Positions 46,357-54,582 of a DNA stretch of 64,000 nucleotides are shown here, piece by piece; positions within the stretch are counted from its first letter, which is position 1; each line of letters starts with the position of its first letter. A program made the position numbers and the translations under genes. Under the pieces are notes generated by a model. The model searched no databases. It had not been told where the DNA came from and saw only the letters and a list, made by a program, of their open reading frames with translations. The DNA comes from CAVZCK01 sp963798805 (lineage in GTDB: Bacteria; Pseudomonadota; Alphaproteobacteria; Rhizobiales; Rhodomicrobiaceae), in the NCBI GenBank assembly GCA_963798805.1, contig CAWCVC010000002.1:992001-1056000 (forward strand), given 5' to 3'.

Positions 46357-47250
46357 ATGCACGATACGCTTCTCCTGCAGTTCATCATCAACGGGCTGAT
46401 CGTCGGCGCGCTTTACGGCGTCGTCGCCATGTCCTTCGTACTGATCTACAAGGCGAGCCAGGTCGTCAATTTCGCGCAGGGCGAGTTCCTGCTGATCGGG
46501 GCCTGGACCTGCTGGTGGCTGATCACCGCGCATCAGGTGCCGTTCGTGTGGGCGATGCTGCTCACCTTCGTCTTCATGGTGATCTTCGGCGTGCTCTTGC
46601 AGGTGGTGGTGCTGCGCCCGCTGATCGGCGAGCCGATTATCTCGGTGATCATGGTGACGATCGGCCTCTCTATCGTCTTCCAGGCGCTGATGAAATGGAT
46701 GTTCGGCGTCTTCGCCCAGCCATTCCCGCCGGTATTCAAGACGCAGCAGATCGACATCGCCGGCGTGCAGATCCAGACGATCTATCTCTTGAGCCTCGGC
46801 ATCTCGCTCCTCTTGATGGCGGGCTTTGCCATCTTCTTTAAATATTCGAAATACGGCCTCGCCATGCGCGCCACCGCCTTCGACCAGCAGGTGGCGCAGT
46901 CGCTCGGCATTTCGGTGAAGAACGTCTTCGCCATGGCCTGGGCGATCTCGGCGGTGGTGTCCTCGGTCGCCGGGATCGTCGTCGGCATCGTCAACGGCGT
47001 CTCCTCGGCGCTGTCCTTCTACGGCATCAAGGTGTTCCCGGCCGTGATCGTTGGCGGGCTCGACAGCATCCTCGGCGCCGTGCTCGGCGGGCTGATCATC
47101 GGCCTTCTTGAAAACCTCTCGGAATATGTCGACGGCCAGTTTCTGCATTGGGGCAATCTCTACGAGATCGCGCCGTTCTACGTGCTGATCATCATCCTGA
47201 TGATCAAGCCTTATGGTCTCTTCGGCACGAAGGACATTGAGAGGGTTTAG
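46357..47250 (+). CDS. livH: HAAT ABC transporter permease, LivH-like
   Basis: 297 residues, about eight membrane helices. IINGLIVGALYGVVAMSFVL and YKASQVVNFAQGEFLLIGAW are the LivH fingerprint; AVIVGGLDSILGAVLGGLII near the end is also typical. Inner-membrane channel subunit. Starts 5 bases after the ligase gene. Confidence 0.94.
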   Translation: MHDTLLLQFIINGLIVGALYGVVAMSFVLIYKASQVVNFAQGEFLLIGAWTCWWLITAHQVPFVWAMLLTFVFMVIFGVLLQVVVLRPLIGEPIISVIMVTIGLSIVFQALMKWMFGVFAQPFPPVFKTQQIDIAGVQIQTIYLLSLGISLLLMAGFAIFFKYSKYGLAMRATAFDQQVAQSLGISVKNVFAMAWAISAVVSSVAGIVVGIVNGVSSALSFYGIKVFPAVIVGGLDSILGAVLGGLIIGLLENLSEYVDGQFLHWGNLYEIAPFYVLIIILMIKPYGLFGTKDIERV

Positions 47251-47295
47251 GCGATGAGACGGAGCTGATCAGGATGGCTGCGCTATGACATACTT

Positions 47296-47403
47296 CGTCG
47301 CCCTAGCCATCAGTGCCGAGGCCCATTGGCCTAACCGTTCGGCTTTGCATCTGCGAGAGGCTAATGGACCCCAGCGCGGCGCGTTGCGCCGTCCGGGGCG
47401 ACA
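47296..47403. repeat. R1 intergenic palindromic element, copy 4 (diverged)
   Basis: Opens CGTCGCCCTAGCC and closes CGTCCGGGGCGAC; the inner hairpin is more degenerate than in the other copies. It occupies most of the gap between livH and livM. Confidence 0.65.
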
Positions 47404-47452
47404 ACAGGATACGGCGTCCACAGATCTCAAACCTGAGGCGAAGAGCTGATCC

Positions 47453-48526
47453 ATGGCGATGCAAAGCCTCATCCCGGCCGGCGAATTCAAGACCAGCTAC
47501 GCGGCCGACACCACCATCTTCCCGACGGTCACCAGCCGCAATGTCGCCGTCGCTTCCATCATCCTTATCTGCTTCGCGCCGCTCGTTTTCGACCGCTATG
47601 TCCTCAGCCTGATGATCCAGATCGGCTATCTGTCGATCGCGGCGCTCGGCCTCAACATCCTCGTCGGCTTCACCGGCCAGATCTCTATCGGCCATTCCGC
47701 CTTTTTCGGTTTCGGCGCCTTCTCCTCAGCCTTCGTCAGCAACAATTACGGCGTGCCGGTCGCGCTCGCTATCCCCATCGCCGGGCTTATGACGACGGCG
47801 GTCGGCCTCGTTTTCGGCCTGCCGGCCGCGCGGCTGAAGGGCCTTTACCTCGCCATCGCCACGCTCGCCGCGCAGTACATCCTGCAGGATTTCTTCGCCC
47901 GCGCGAACTGGTTCTCCGGCGGCGTCTCCGGCACGGTCGCCGCGCCGTTTTCACTCTTCGGCTACGCCTTCGACACCGATGCCCGCTATTTCTACGTCGT
48001 CCTCGCTTACCTGATCGTCTGCTTCATCCTGGCGACCAATCTGATGCGCTCGCGCGACGGTCGTGCCCTCATCGCCGTGCGCGACCATTATCTCTCCGCC
48101 GAGATGATGGGCATCAATCTCACCAAATACCGCACGCTCTCCTTTGGCATCTCCGCCTTCTTCGCCGGCATCGGCGGCGCGCTCTACGGCCATTATCTGC
48201 AATATGTCTCGGTCGAAGGCTTCACCATCCTGTTCTCCATCCAGTTCCTCGGCATGATCATCATCGGCGGGCTGGGCTCGATCATGGGCACCATCATGGG
48301 GACCGCCTTCATGGTGATCCTGCCCGAAGCGATGGAGTGGCTGACATCGAGCCTGGCCGGCACGCCGCTCGATCACGCTCTCGGCCTCAAGAACAACCTA
48401 TCCTATCTGCGCGAGATGGCGATCGGCGCCGTCATCATCCTGTTCCTGATCTTCGAGCCGGACGGCCTCGCCCATCGCTGGAAGCAGATCAAAGCCTATT
48501 GGAAGCTTTATCCATTCTCGCATTAA
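47453..48526 (+). CDS. livM: HAAT ABC transporter permease, LivM-like
   Basis: 357 residues, about nine to ten membrane helices. SIAALGLNILVGFTGQISIG, HSAFFGFGAFSSAFVSNNYG and RLKGLYLAIATLAAQYILQD are LivM motifs, and FLGMIIIGGLGSIMGTIMGT the C-terminal signature. Forms the channel with LivH. Confidence 0.94.
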   Translation: MAMQSLIPAGEFKTSYAADTTIFPTVTSRNVAVASIILICFAPLVFDRYVLSLMIQIGYLSIAALGLNILVGFTGQISIGHSAFFGFGAFSSAFVSNNYGVPVALAIPIAGLMTTAVGLVFGLPAARLKGLYLAIATLAAQYILQDFFARANWFSGGVSGTVAAPFSLFGYAFDTDARYFYVVLAYLIVCFILATNLMRSRDGRALIAVRDHYLSAEMMGINLTKYRTLSFGISAFFAGIGGALYGHYLQYVSVEGFTILFSIQFLGMIIIGGLGSIMGTIMGTAFMVILPEAMEWLTSSLAGTPLDHALGLKNNLSYLREMAIGAVIILFLIFEPDGLAHRWKQIKAYWKLYPFSH

Positions 48527-48644
48527 GCCTGGAACGCAGCCGGGGCGCTGTGCAAATCTGCCTGGGGAAGAGTAACAGAGCGCATTGTGCAGGTGCAGGA
48601 CACGTGCCAAAACTCCGGCTCGTTTGGCATCAGGGGGGAGTGGA

Positions 48645-49490
48645 ATGCTTGCCAGATTGTGCCACGCGGCGGTCGTCGCAGCACTCGTGTCTTTGTCGTT
48701 CGCACCAGTATCGCATGCTCAGGAGCAGCCAGGCTCAGGCGCCGCGAATGTGGACGGCTACAAGCCGCCGGCGCGCTTCATCGCCAAGGAAGAATACAAA
48801 GCCCGGCAAACCGCGCCTTCCAAGCACGAAGCCAGCCTAAAGACCATTGGGCTGGTCTCACTGCTCGGCGACGCCGCAACCGTGAAGAAGGTCGGCGTCA
48901 TGGTGTTCGGCAACGAGCTCCATGAAGTGCCGATCCCGAGCTGGAAACTCGACGAGCAGGTCGGCGGGCTCGTTCAGCAGATGTTGAAGAAGACTTTCCG
49001 GATCAAGACCATACCTGTTCCGGCCGAGGCTTTCGACAAGTTCAACGCGGGGAGCTTCTTGCTCAAGAGCTATGACGACGAGCTGCTCAAATTCCTCTCC
49101 GGCTATCTCGGCACGCAGCATTGCGACTATTATCTGCTCGTCTTGCCTGCCTTCGACCGCGTCGGCACGACCAACCAGGAGGTTGGCGGCGTCGGCGTTC
49201 TGCGCCTGGAAAGCGTCTTCAACTCCAACCCGGAATATATCTACGCGTTTTACCGGCTGGCCGCCCTCGATGGCCATCTCAAGCCGTTGCGCGCCGAATC
49301 GGATTTCGACGTGAAGCTCACCCTTATGCCGGATGTCCTCAGGGGGCCGAACTACAAGATGAAGGATGGCGAAAGGCTTCCCGAAGACGCGAACGCCGCC
49401 ATCGCCGACCCGCGCACGCATCGAATCGTCTGGGATCTGCTCAAGCAGAGTTTGGAGAAGACGCTGCCGAAGCTCTTCGCCACGAGCTGA
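48645..49490 (+). CDS. Secreted protein of unknown function inside the liv cluster
   Basis: 281 residues. Start 48645 has GGGGGGAG upstream and a signal peptide (AAVVAALVSLSFAPVSHAQ). The mature region (about 60-280) has KTIGLVSLLGDAATVKKVGV and YLGTQHCDYYLLVLPAFDRV; no family recognised. It sits between livM and livK on the same strand, 118 and 97 bases away. Possible accessory periplasmic factor; that is inference from position only. Confidence 0.65.
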   Translation: MLARLCHAAVVAALVSLSFAPVSHAQEQPGSGAANVDGYKPPARFIAKEEYKARQTAPSKHEASLKTIGLVSLLGDAATVKKVGVMVFGNELHEVPIPSWKLDEQVGGLVQQMLKKTFRIKTIPVPAEAFDKFNAGSFLLKSYDDELLKFLSGYLGTQHCDYYLLVLPAFDRVGTTNQEVGGVGVLRLESVFNSNPEYIYAFYRLAALDGHLKPLRAESDFDVKLTLMPDVLRGPNYKMKDGERLPEDANAAIADPRTHRIVWDLLKQSLEKTLPKLFATS

Positions 49491-49587
49491 CCGCCATCCG
49501 GATTGGCCCCATCCCTTAAGAGCATTGAGCACGACATCGCATTTGCTTAAGTTATGGGACCATAACAAGACCCTGGGAGGAGACTTT

Positions 49588-50862
49588 ATGAAGATTCTGG
49601 CATTCGTCAGCATGACCGCTGTTGCCGCAATGGCGGGAACGGCCGCTTTCGCCGGTGACATTCCCGTCGGCCATCTCGCCGACAAGAGCGGGCCGACATC
49701 GGATGTCGGCGTGCCCTATGCGCAGGGTGTCGCCGATGCCCTGGCCTATGTGAATTCGAAGGGCGGCATCGGCGGCAGCAAGATGGCGGTCGATACGGTC
49801 GACTACGGTTACAAGGTGCCGCAGGCCGTCGCGCAATATAAGAAATGGTCGGAAGGCGCCTCCAAGGTCGCCGCGATCCAGGGCTGGGGAACCGCCGATA
49901 CCGAGGCTCTGATCGGCTTCGTCAGCAAGGACGAGATCCCTTACTACTCCGCTTCCTATTCCGCCGCGCTGACGGATCCGACCGGCAAGAGCGGCAAGGC
50001 CAAGGCCGCGCCCTATAATTTCTTCTACGGGCCGAGCTATTCGGACGCGCTGCGGGCGCTGCTTACCTGGGCAGCCGCGGACTGGAAGGCGAAGGGCGGC
50101 AAGGGCAAGCCGAAATTCGTGCATATGGGCGCCAATCACCCCTATCCGAATTCGCCCAAGGCGGCCGGCGAGGCCATGGCCAAGGAGCTCGGCTTCGAGG
50201 TATTGCCGCCGGTGCAGTTCGGCATGACGCCGGGCGACTACACCGCACAGTGCCTGACCATCAAGGATGCCGGCGCCAACTACGCCTATCTTGCCAACAC
50301 CGCCGGCTCGAATATTTCGGTTATCAAGGCCTGCAAGACAGCGGGCGTCAAAGTCCAATTCATGGGCAATGTCTGGGGCATGGACGAGAACGCCGCCAAG
50401 GCCGCGGGCGAAGCCGCCAACGGCGTGGTCTTCCCGGTGCGCACCGGCATCATCTGGAACGGCGATGCGCCGGGCATGGCGACCTTGAAGCAGATCTCGG
50501 CAGTCTCTGGCGACGCCAACACCTACCGCCCCGTCCATTATCTCGCGGGCGTCTGCTCGGCGATGTACATGGTGGAGGCCATGGAATGGGCAGCCAAGAA
50601 TGGCGGCGTCACCGGCCCGAACGTGCAGAAGGGCATGTATCAGAAGAAGGACTGGGTGCCGGCCGGCATGGACGGCGTCTGCCTGCCCTCGACCTGGACG
50701 CCGGAAGACCATCGCGGCTTGATGAGCGTCAACATCTACCGGATGAATGTCAGCGGTTCGACCGAAGCGCCCGTTGCCGATCTGGTTAAGAACGGCACGA
50801 TCAAGATCGAGAAGGTCGAGACCATCAAGCTCGAGCGCAAGCCCGATACGCTCGGCTGGTAA
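49588..50862 (+). CDS. livK: HAAT ABC transporter substrate-binding protein, LivK-like
   Basis: 424 residues. Signal peptide MKILAFVSMTAVAAMAGTAA; mature protein begins DIPVGHLADKSGPTSDVGVP, a type I periplasmic-binding fold. AAIQGWGTADTEALIGFVSK and YYSASYSAALTDPTGKSGKA line the ligand cleft. Longer than E. coli LivK (about 345 mature) and closer to members for non-amino-acid ligands. Strong GGGAGGAG before the ATG; the frame upstream overlaps the preceding gene and is not used. Confidence 0.92.
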   Translation: MKILAFVSMTAVAAMAGTAAFAGDIPVGHLADKSGPTSDVGVPYAQGVADALAYVNSKGGIGGSKMAVDTVDYGYKVPQAVAQYKKWSEGASKVAAIQGWGTADTEALIGFVSKDEIPYYSASYSAALTDPTGKSGKAKAAPYNFFYGPSYSDALRALLTWAAADWKAKGGKGKPKFVHMGANHPYPNSPKAAGEAMAKELGFEVLPPVQFGMTPGDYTAQCLTIKDAGANYAYLANTAGSNISVIKACKTAGVKVQFMGNVWGMDENAAKAAGEAANGVVFPVRTGIIWNGDAPGMATLKQISAVSGDANTYRPVHYLAGVCSAMYMVEAMEWAAKNGGVTGPNVQKGMYQKKDWVPAGMDGVCLPSTWTPEDHRGLMSVNIYRMNVSGSTEAPVADLVKNGTIKIEKVETIKLERKPDTLGW

Positions 50863-50917
50863 TGTTCGCGCCCTCTCCCCTCGGAGACCTCCCGCGAAAC
50901 GCACGAGCCTGTTAACT

Positions 50918-50962
50918 CGTCGTCCCGGAAACGCCGCAGGCGTTATCCGGGATCTACTCGCA
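50918..50962 (+). repeat. R1 half element
   Basis: CGTCGTCCCGGA-AACGCC pairs with GGCGTTAT-CCGGGA and continues CTACTCGC, matching the left half of full R1 copies. It flanks the R3 copy on its left; the matching inverted half is at 51152. Confidence 0.7.
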
Positions 50963-50986
50963 AAGCTGCACACACGGCGCGAGCTG

Positions 50987-51149
50987 GTGTCCCGTCTCCG
51001 AATTGCCGACCAATTTGCCGCAACCACTTCCGGCAATTCGGAGACAAAGGGACACTAGAACACTCAAAGTTTCCAGTGTGGCTTATATCTCGCAATTGCC
51101 TTGTCGAGACCGCCGCGAGGGGGGAGGCAATTGCGAGACGCCACACTGG
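50987..51149. repeat. R3 composite double-hairpin element, copy 2 (inverted)
   Basis: Unit B (50987-51058): GTGTCCC-GTCTCCGAATTGCC pairs with GGCAATTCGGAGAC-AAA-GGGACAC. Unit A (51073-51149): CCAGTGTGGC-TTATA-TCTCGCAATTGCC pairs with GGCAATTGCGAGAC-GCCACACTGG. Order and strand are reversed relative to 43405-43565. Loops differ between copies while stems are conserved. Confidence 0.88.
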
Positions 51150-51151
51150 TG

Positions 51152-51192
51152 ATGCGAGTAGGCCCCGGATCAAGTCCGGGGCGACGACGATG
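51152..51192 (-). repeat. R1 half element, inverted
   Basis: GCGAGTAGGCCCCGGA-TCAAG-TCCGGGGCGACGACG. Read on the minus strand it is the R1 left half. Together with 50918-50962 it forms an outer inverted pair around R3, as if R3 had inserted into an R1 element. Confidence 0.75.
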
Positions 51193-51253
51193 AGGTTTCG
51201 CGGAGAACTCCGTGGGGGGAGGCGTCAATCCTTCTCCGCCGGGAGACGCCCCA

Positions 51254-52090
51254 ATGCAGCTTCAGACCGCCCCCGACGCACCGGAGAAAGGCAAGGCTAC
51301 TGCGCCTTTGCTGGAAGTGCGCAATATCGAGGTCGTCTATGACGAGGTCATCCTCGTCCTGCGAGGCCTCAGCTTTTCCGTCCCCGCCGGCGCCATTGTC
51401 GCCCTGCTCGGCGCTAATGGGGCTGGCAAATCGACGACGCTGAAGGCGATTTCCGGCCTCCTGCGCACCGAGAACGGCGAAGTCACGCGCGGCGAGATCG
51501 TCTTCGACGGCGAGCGCATCGACGGCACCGATCCCGATAAGATCGTCCGCCGTGGTGTTTTCCAGGTCATGGAGGGCCGGCGCATTGTCGCCGACATGAC
51601 CGCGCTCGAAAATCTGCGCCTCGGCGCCTTCACCCGCAAGGACCGCGAGATCGGCAACGATCTGGACATGGTGCTCTCCTATTTCCCGCGCCTCAAGGAG
51701 CGCACGAGCCTTGCCGGCTATCTCTCCGGCGGCGAGCAGCAGATGCTGGCGATCGGGCGCGCGCTGATGGCCCGGCCGAAGCTGGTTCTGATGGACGAGC
51801 CGTCCATGGGCCTCTCGCCGCTCCTCGTCAAAGAGGTGTTCGGCATTATCTCGCGGATCAATCGCGATCTCGGCGTCACCATCCTGCTGGTCGAGCAGAA
51901 TGCCCGCGCCGCGCTGCAGGTGGCGGGCTACGGCTATGTCATGGAACAGGGCAAGGTCGTGCTCGACGGCACAGCGAGCGAACTCGCCGAAAACGAGGAT
52001 GTGAAGGAATTCTATCTCGGCGGCTCGGGCGGTGAGCGCCGCAGCTTCAAGAATCTGAAAAGCTTCAGGCGGCGCAAGCGCTGGCTTTGA
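51254..52090 (+). CDS. livF: HAAT ABC transporter ATPase, LivF-like
   Basis: 278 residues. Walker A GANGAGKSTTLKAI, GVFQVMEGRRIVADMTALEN (LivF-specific EGR), signature LSGGEQQMLAIGRAL, Walker B LVLMDEPSMGL, H-loop LLVEQNARAAL. Carries a basic C-terminal tail (NLKSFRRRKRWL). Start at 51254 (GGGAGA upstream) is preferred over GTG 51212. Separated from livK by the R1/R3 repeats, so it may have its own transcript control. Confidence 0.92.
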   Translation: MQLQTAPDAPEKGKATAPLLEVRNIEVVYDEVILVLRGLSFSVPAGAIVALLGANGAGKSTTLKAISGLLRTENGEVTRGEIVFDGERIDGTDPDKIVRRGVFQVMEGRRIVADMTALENLRLGAFTRKDREIGNDLDMVLSYFPRLKERTSLAGYLSGGEQQMLAIGRALMARPKLVLMDEPSMGLSPLLVKEVFGIISRINRDLGVTILLVEQNARAALQVAGYGYVMEQGKVVLDGTASELAENEDVKEFYLGGSGGERRSFKNLKSFRRRKRWL

Positions 52091-52111
52091 TGCGCACGCA
52101 TGGACTGACCA

Positions 52112-52145
52112 CGTCGTCGCCCCGGAAGCCCGAAAGGCTATCCAT
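52112..52145 (+). repeat. R1 fragment
   Basis: CGTCGTCGCCCCGGAAGCC followed by CGAAAGGCTATCC: left arm of R1 only, between livF and ctaA. Confidence 0.5.
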
Positions 52146-52182
52146 CAATGAAGGGTGCTGAGTAACACAAGCAGACTGCGCT

Positions 52183-53259
52183 TCAAGCACGCCGCGTCAG
52201 CACGTGGAGCTGATAGAGAACCAGCGCGAACAGCAGGATCGCCCCTGCCTGATGCGCGAGCGCCAGCCCGATCTCGAGATGCATCAGAAGCGCGAAAATG
52301 CCGAGCGTGATCTGCGCGATGACCGCCACCGCGACGGCGAGCGCCAAGGGCTTGGCGGCCTCGGCATCATAGCGCCGGCTGAGGAACAGATGCACCGCGG
52401 CGAGCAGCGCAATGGTGTAGGCCACCATGCGGTGATCGAACTGGACCGTCAGCACATTTTCGAAAAGGTTCAGATACCAGGGCTGCATCACGCCGAGCCC
52501 ATCCGGGATAATGGCCCCGTCCATCAGCGGCCAGGTGTTATGGGACAGCCCGGCATCCGTTCCGGCAACGAAGCCGCCGAGGATGATCTGCAGGAAGAGG
52601 AGGCAAACAAGGCCGCCGGCCGTCGCTTTCAGAACGCCGGGCACATCCCCTGCCCTCGCCGGCCCGGCGCGCTCGCGGGCGCCATAAGCCACCCACAGAA
52701 TCGCACCGTAAATCAGCACGGCAAGGCTGAGATGTGCGGCCAAGCGGTACTGGCTGACATCGGTGCGCACGGCGAGCCCGCTTTCGACCATGTACCAGCC
52801 GAGCGCCCCTTGCGCGCCGCCGAGCAGGAAGATCGCGAAAAGCTTCGGCGCGAGCCGGCGCGGGATGGCGCCGCGGATCCAGAAGATCAGCAACGGCACG
52901 AAGAAAGCGACGCCGATGAAGCGGCCGAGCAGGCGGTGGGACCATTCCCACCAATAGATCCGCTTGAACGCCTCCAGGCTCATGCCTTTGTTGAAGAGCT
53001 GATATTCCGGGATCTGCTTGTATTTCTCGAAGGCGTCGTGCCAATCCGCTGCGCTCATCGGCGGGAGCGCGCCCATGATCGGCTGCCATTCGGTGATCGA
53101 CAGGCCGGAATTGGTGAGTTGGGTGGCGCCGCCAACCAGCACCATGGCGAAGATCAGCCCGGCCACGCAGTAGAGCCAGATGCGGATGCCGGCAATGCTC
53201 GCCTCGCGCGGCTCGGTTCCGCTGCGCAAATGGACTGTGCTGTCGGCAATCGATGACAT
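52183..53259 (-). CDS. ctaA: Haem A synthase (COX15/CtaA)
   Basis: 358 residues, eight membrane helices. Oxidises the C8 methyl of haem O to give haem A for aa3 oxidases. Conserved haem-ligand histidines appear in WWEWSHRLLGR, YRLAAHLSLA, VQFDHRMVAY and LALAHQAGAI; GGATQLTNSGLSITEWQPIM is the alphaproteobacterial signature. AAGGAAG lies before ATG 53259; the frame is open upstream but overlaps the divergent DUF2842 gene. Confidence 0.95.
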   Translation of the reverse strand: MSSIADSTVHLRSGTEPREASIAGIRIWLYCVAGLIFAMVLVGGATQLTNSGLSITEWQPIMGALPPMSAADWHDAFEKYKQIPEYQLFNKGMSLEAFKRIYWWEWSHRLLGRFIGVAFFVPLLIFWIRGAIPRRLAPKLFAIFLLGGAQGALGWYMVESGLAVRTDVSQYRLAAHLSLAVLIYGAILWVAYGARERAGPARAGDVPGVLKATAGGLVCLLFLQIILGGFVAGTDAGLSHNTWPLMDGAIIPDGLGVMQPWYLNLFENVLTVQFDHRMVAYTIALLAAVHLFLSRRYDAEAAKPLALAVAVAVIAQITLGIFALLMHLEIGLALAHQAGAILLFALVLYQLHVLTRRA

Positions 53260-53385
53260 GGCTGGCTTCCTTCGACGCGCTAGACCTAGCGCCGATCCCC
53301 TCCCCCGGCAATGGGCGCGAATGCCGCGCCGGGAAATGATCCCTGCGGCTTGGCGGCGGCCTCCATTCCGGCTAAAGCTGGCGGC

Positions 53386-53586
53386 ATGAATGTCCGCTTC
53401 AGAAAACTGATCGGCAGCGTCGCGCTGATCGCCTTTTCGCTCGCTTACTACACCTTCGCAATCTCGGTCGCGATTGCGCGCCTGCCCGATCTCGCCACGC
53501 CGTGGCACATCCTGTTCTATTTCGTGACCGTGGTGATCTGGTTCATACCCGCCGCAATGATCGTGCGCTGGATCCAGGTCGGCTGA
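53386..53586 (+). CDS. DUF2842 small membrane protein
   Basis: 66 residues with two membrane helices (LIGSVALIAFSLAYYTFAIS and ILFYFVTVVIWFIPAAMIV). Matches DUF2842, a small alphaproteobacterial family often found beside ctaA, as here (divergent, 126 bases between starts). Role unknown; an oxidase-assembly link is only suggested by position. Start chosen to remove a non-hydrophobic leader. Confidence 0.82.
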   Translation: MNVRFRKLIGSVALIAFSLAYYTFAISVAIARLPDLATPWHILFYFVTVVIWFIPAAMIVRWIQVG

Positions 53587-53737
53587 CCCTCATCGTTGCC
53601 CGCACCGCCTCGCTTCCTCTGAACGCCGCAACTGCGAGGCCTTTTCGGCCCCGATGAAGCTGTTGCCTTATTGTCGCTGCATCGCGGCCAAAAATGTGGT
53701 AAAAAAGTGATGGAGGATGCATCACAGGAGACCAGGG

Positions 53738-53968
53738 ATGCGGGGAACCAAGGAAACAGGCAGCTTTCCGGTCATTGCCAAGCTCTGCGACGATGGCCGT
53801 TGCCCGACAGTGATGGAGGGCGGATCGCCTGAAGATCTGGTGGTCGTCGGCAAGCTCGACGCCACGGTGCTCAACAGCAAAGCGGTGCTGAAGCATACCG
53901 GCGAAGGCGAAATCGCCGTCGTCATCCCGAAGCGCCTCCTGATCGAGGCCGCTAAGGCTCTCGCCTGA
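53738..53968 (+). CDS. Small conserved-looking protein of unknown function
   Basis: 76 residues, MRGTKETGSFPVIAKLCDDG then EDLVVVGKLDATVLNSKAVL and VVIPKRLLIEAAKALA. GGAGA lies about 7 bases upstream of the ATG. Composition and codon pattern fit a real gene, and the C-terminal half resembles a small beta-alpha cytoplasmic fold. I recognise no family. Confidence 0.55.
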   Translation: MRGTKETGSFPVIAKLCDDGRCPTVMEGGSPEDLVVVGKLDATVLNSKAVLKHTGEGEIAVVIPKRLLIEAAKALA

Positions 53969-54058
53969 CAGGTTACAAACTGCGGCGTCCGGCCGGCCGG
54001 GGGCGCTGCGCTTTACTCTTGCTGCAGAATCCGGCCGGCGATTCAACCGACCGTCCCC

Positions 54059-54370
54059 CTATTCCACCCTGCACCAGCTCTTGCGCCGCTCGCCGTGATA
54101 GGGCCGCGCCAGCCCCTCGCCGATCAGGACATCCCCGACATCACGGCCATTGGCGGTCAGCGTGGCGAGCGTGCGGCCGTATTTATCCCGCTTGCCGCTT
54201 TCGATGACCTTCACCTCCGTCGTCGCCACAAGCTGCTCCAACCTTTCCTTGGCGGCGAGGCCAAGCTCACGTTCGGCTTTGCATTTGGCGAAATGCGTCT
54301 CCGGCGCGTCGAAGCCGAGCAGACGGTAAGTGACGCCATAAGGCGCCTTGACGGTGTCGCCGTCGACGAC
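54059..54370 (-). pseudogene. Staphylococcal-nuclease-like (SNase/thermonuclease) gene without a usable start
   Basis: 103 codons: VVDGDTVKAPYGVTYRLLGF, DAPETHFAKCKAERELG, then KYGRTLATLTANGRDVGDVL and GLARPYHGERRKSW. SNase metal and catalytic residues (D in DGDT, R in YRLLGFDAPE, E in PET, R in YGRTL) are present. Upstream of VVDGDT this frame reaches a stop codon without ATG, GTG or TTG, while an ATG at 54417 is in another frame (MSNAYPAHAPFGALQ). The frames would meet near GGAGTC at 54368-54373. Truncation or an indel; cannot decide. Confidence 0.65.
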
Positions 54371-54582
54371 TCCTGAAGGGCGCCAAAGGGCGCGTGGGCC
54401 GGATACGCATTACTCATGAGTAGCTAAGGGATTATACCTATATGCCAGCACGTTAGGAGGGCAAGCACTGCACGCGATGATTGCAGTTTCGCGCACAGTT
54501 TTGATGATGCTGCATTGCAATAAGGTGATAACTGCCGCAAGAATGGCCTGACCCACCGTCCGCCGGAGGAATACCGCGCCCC

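Noticed and set aside
43405..51149. Composite transposon bounded by the inverted R3 copies
   Set aside because: No transposase between or beside them, no target duplications, and the enclosed genes form an ordinary transporter cluster that livF continues outside.
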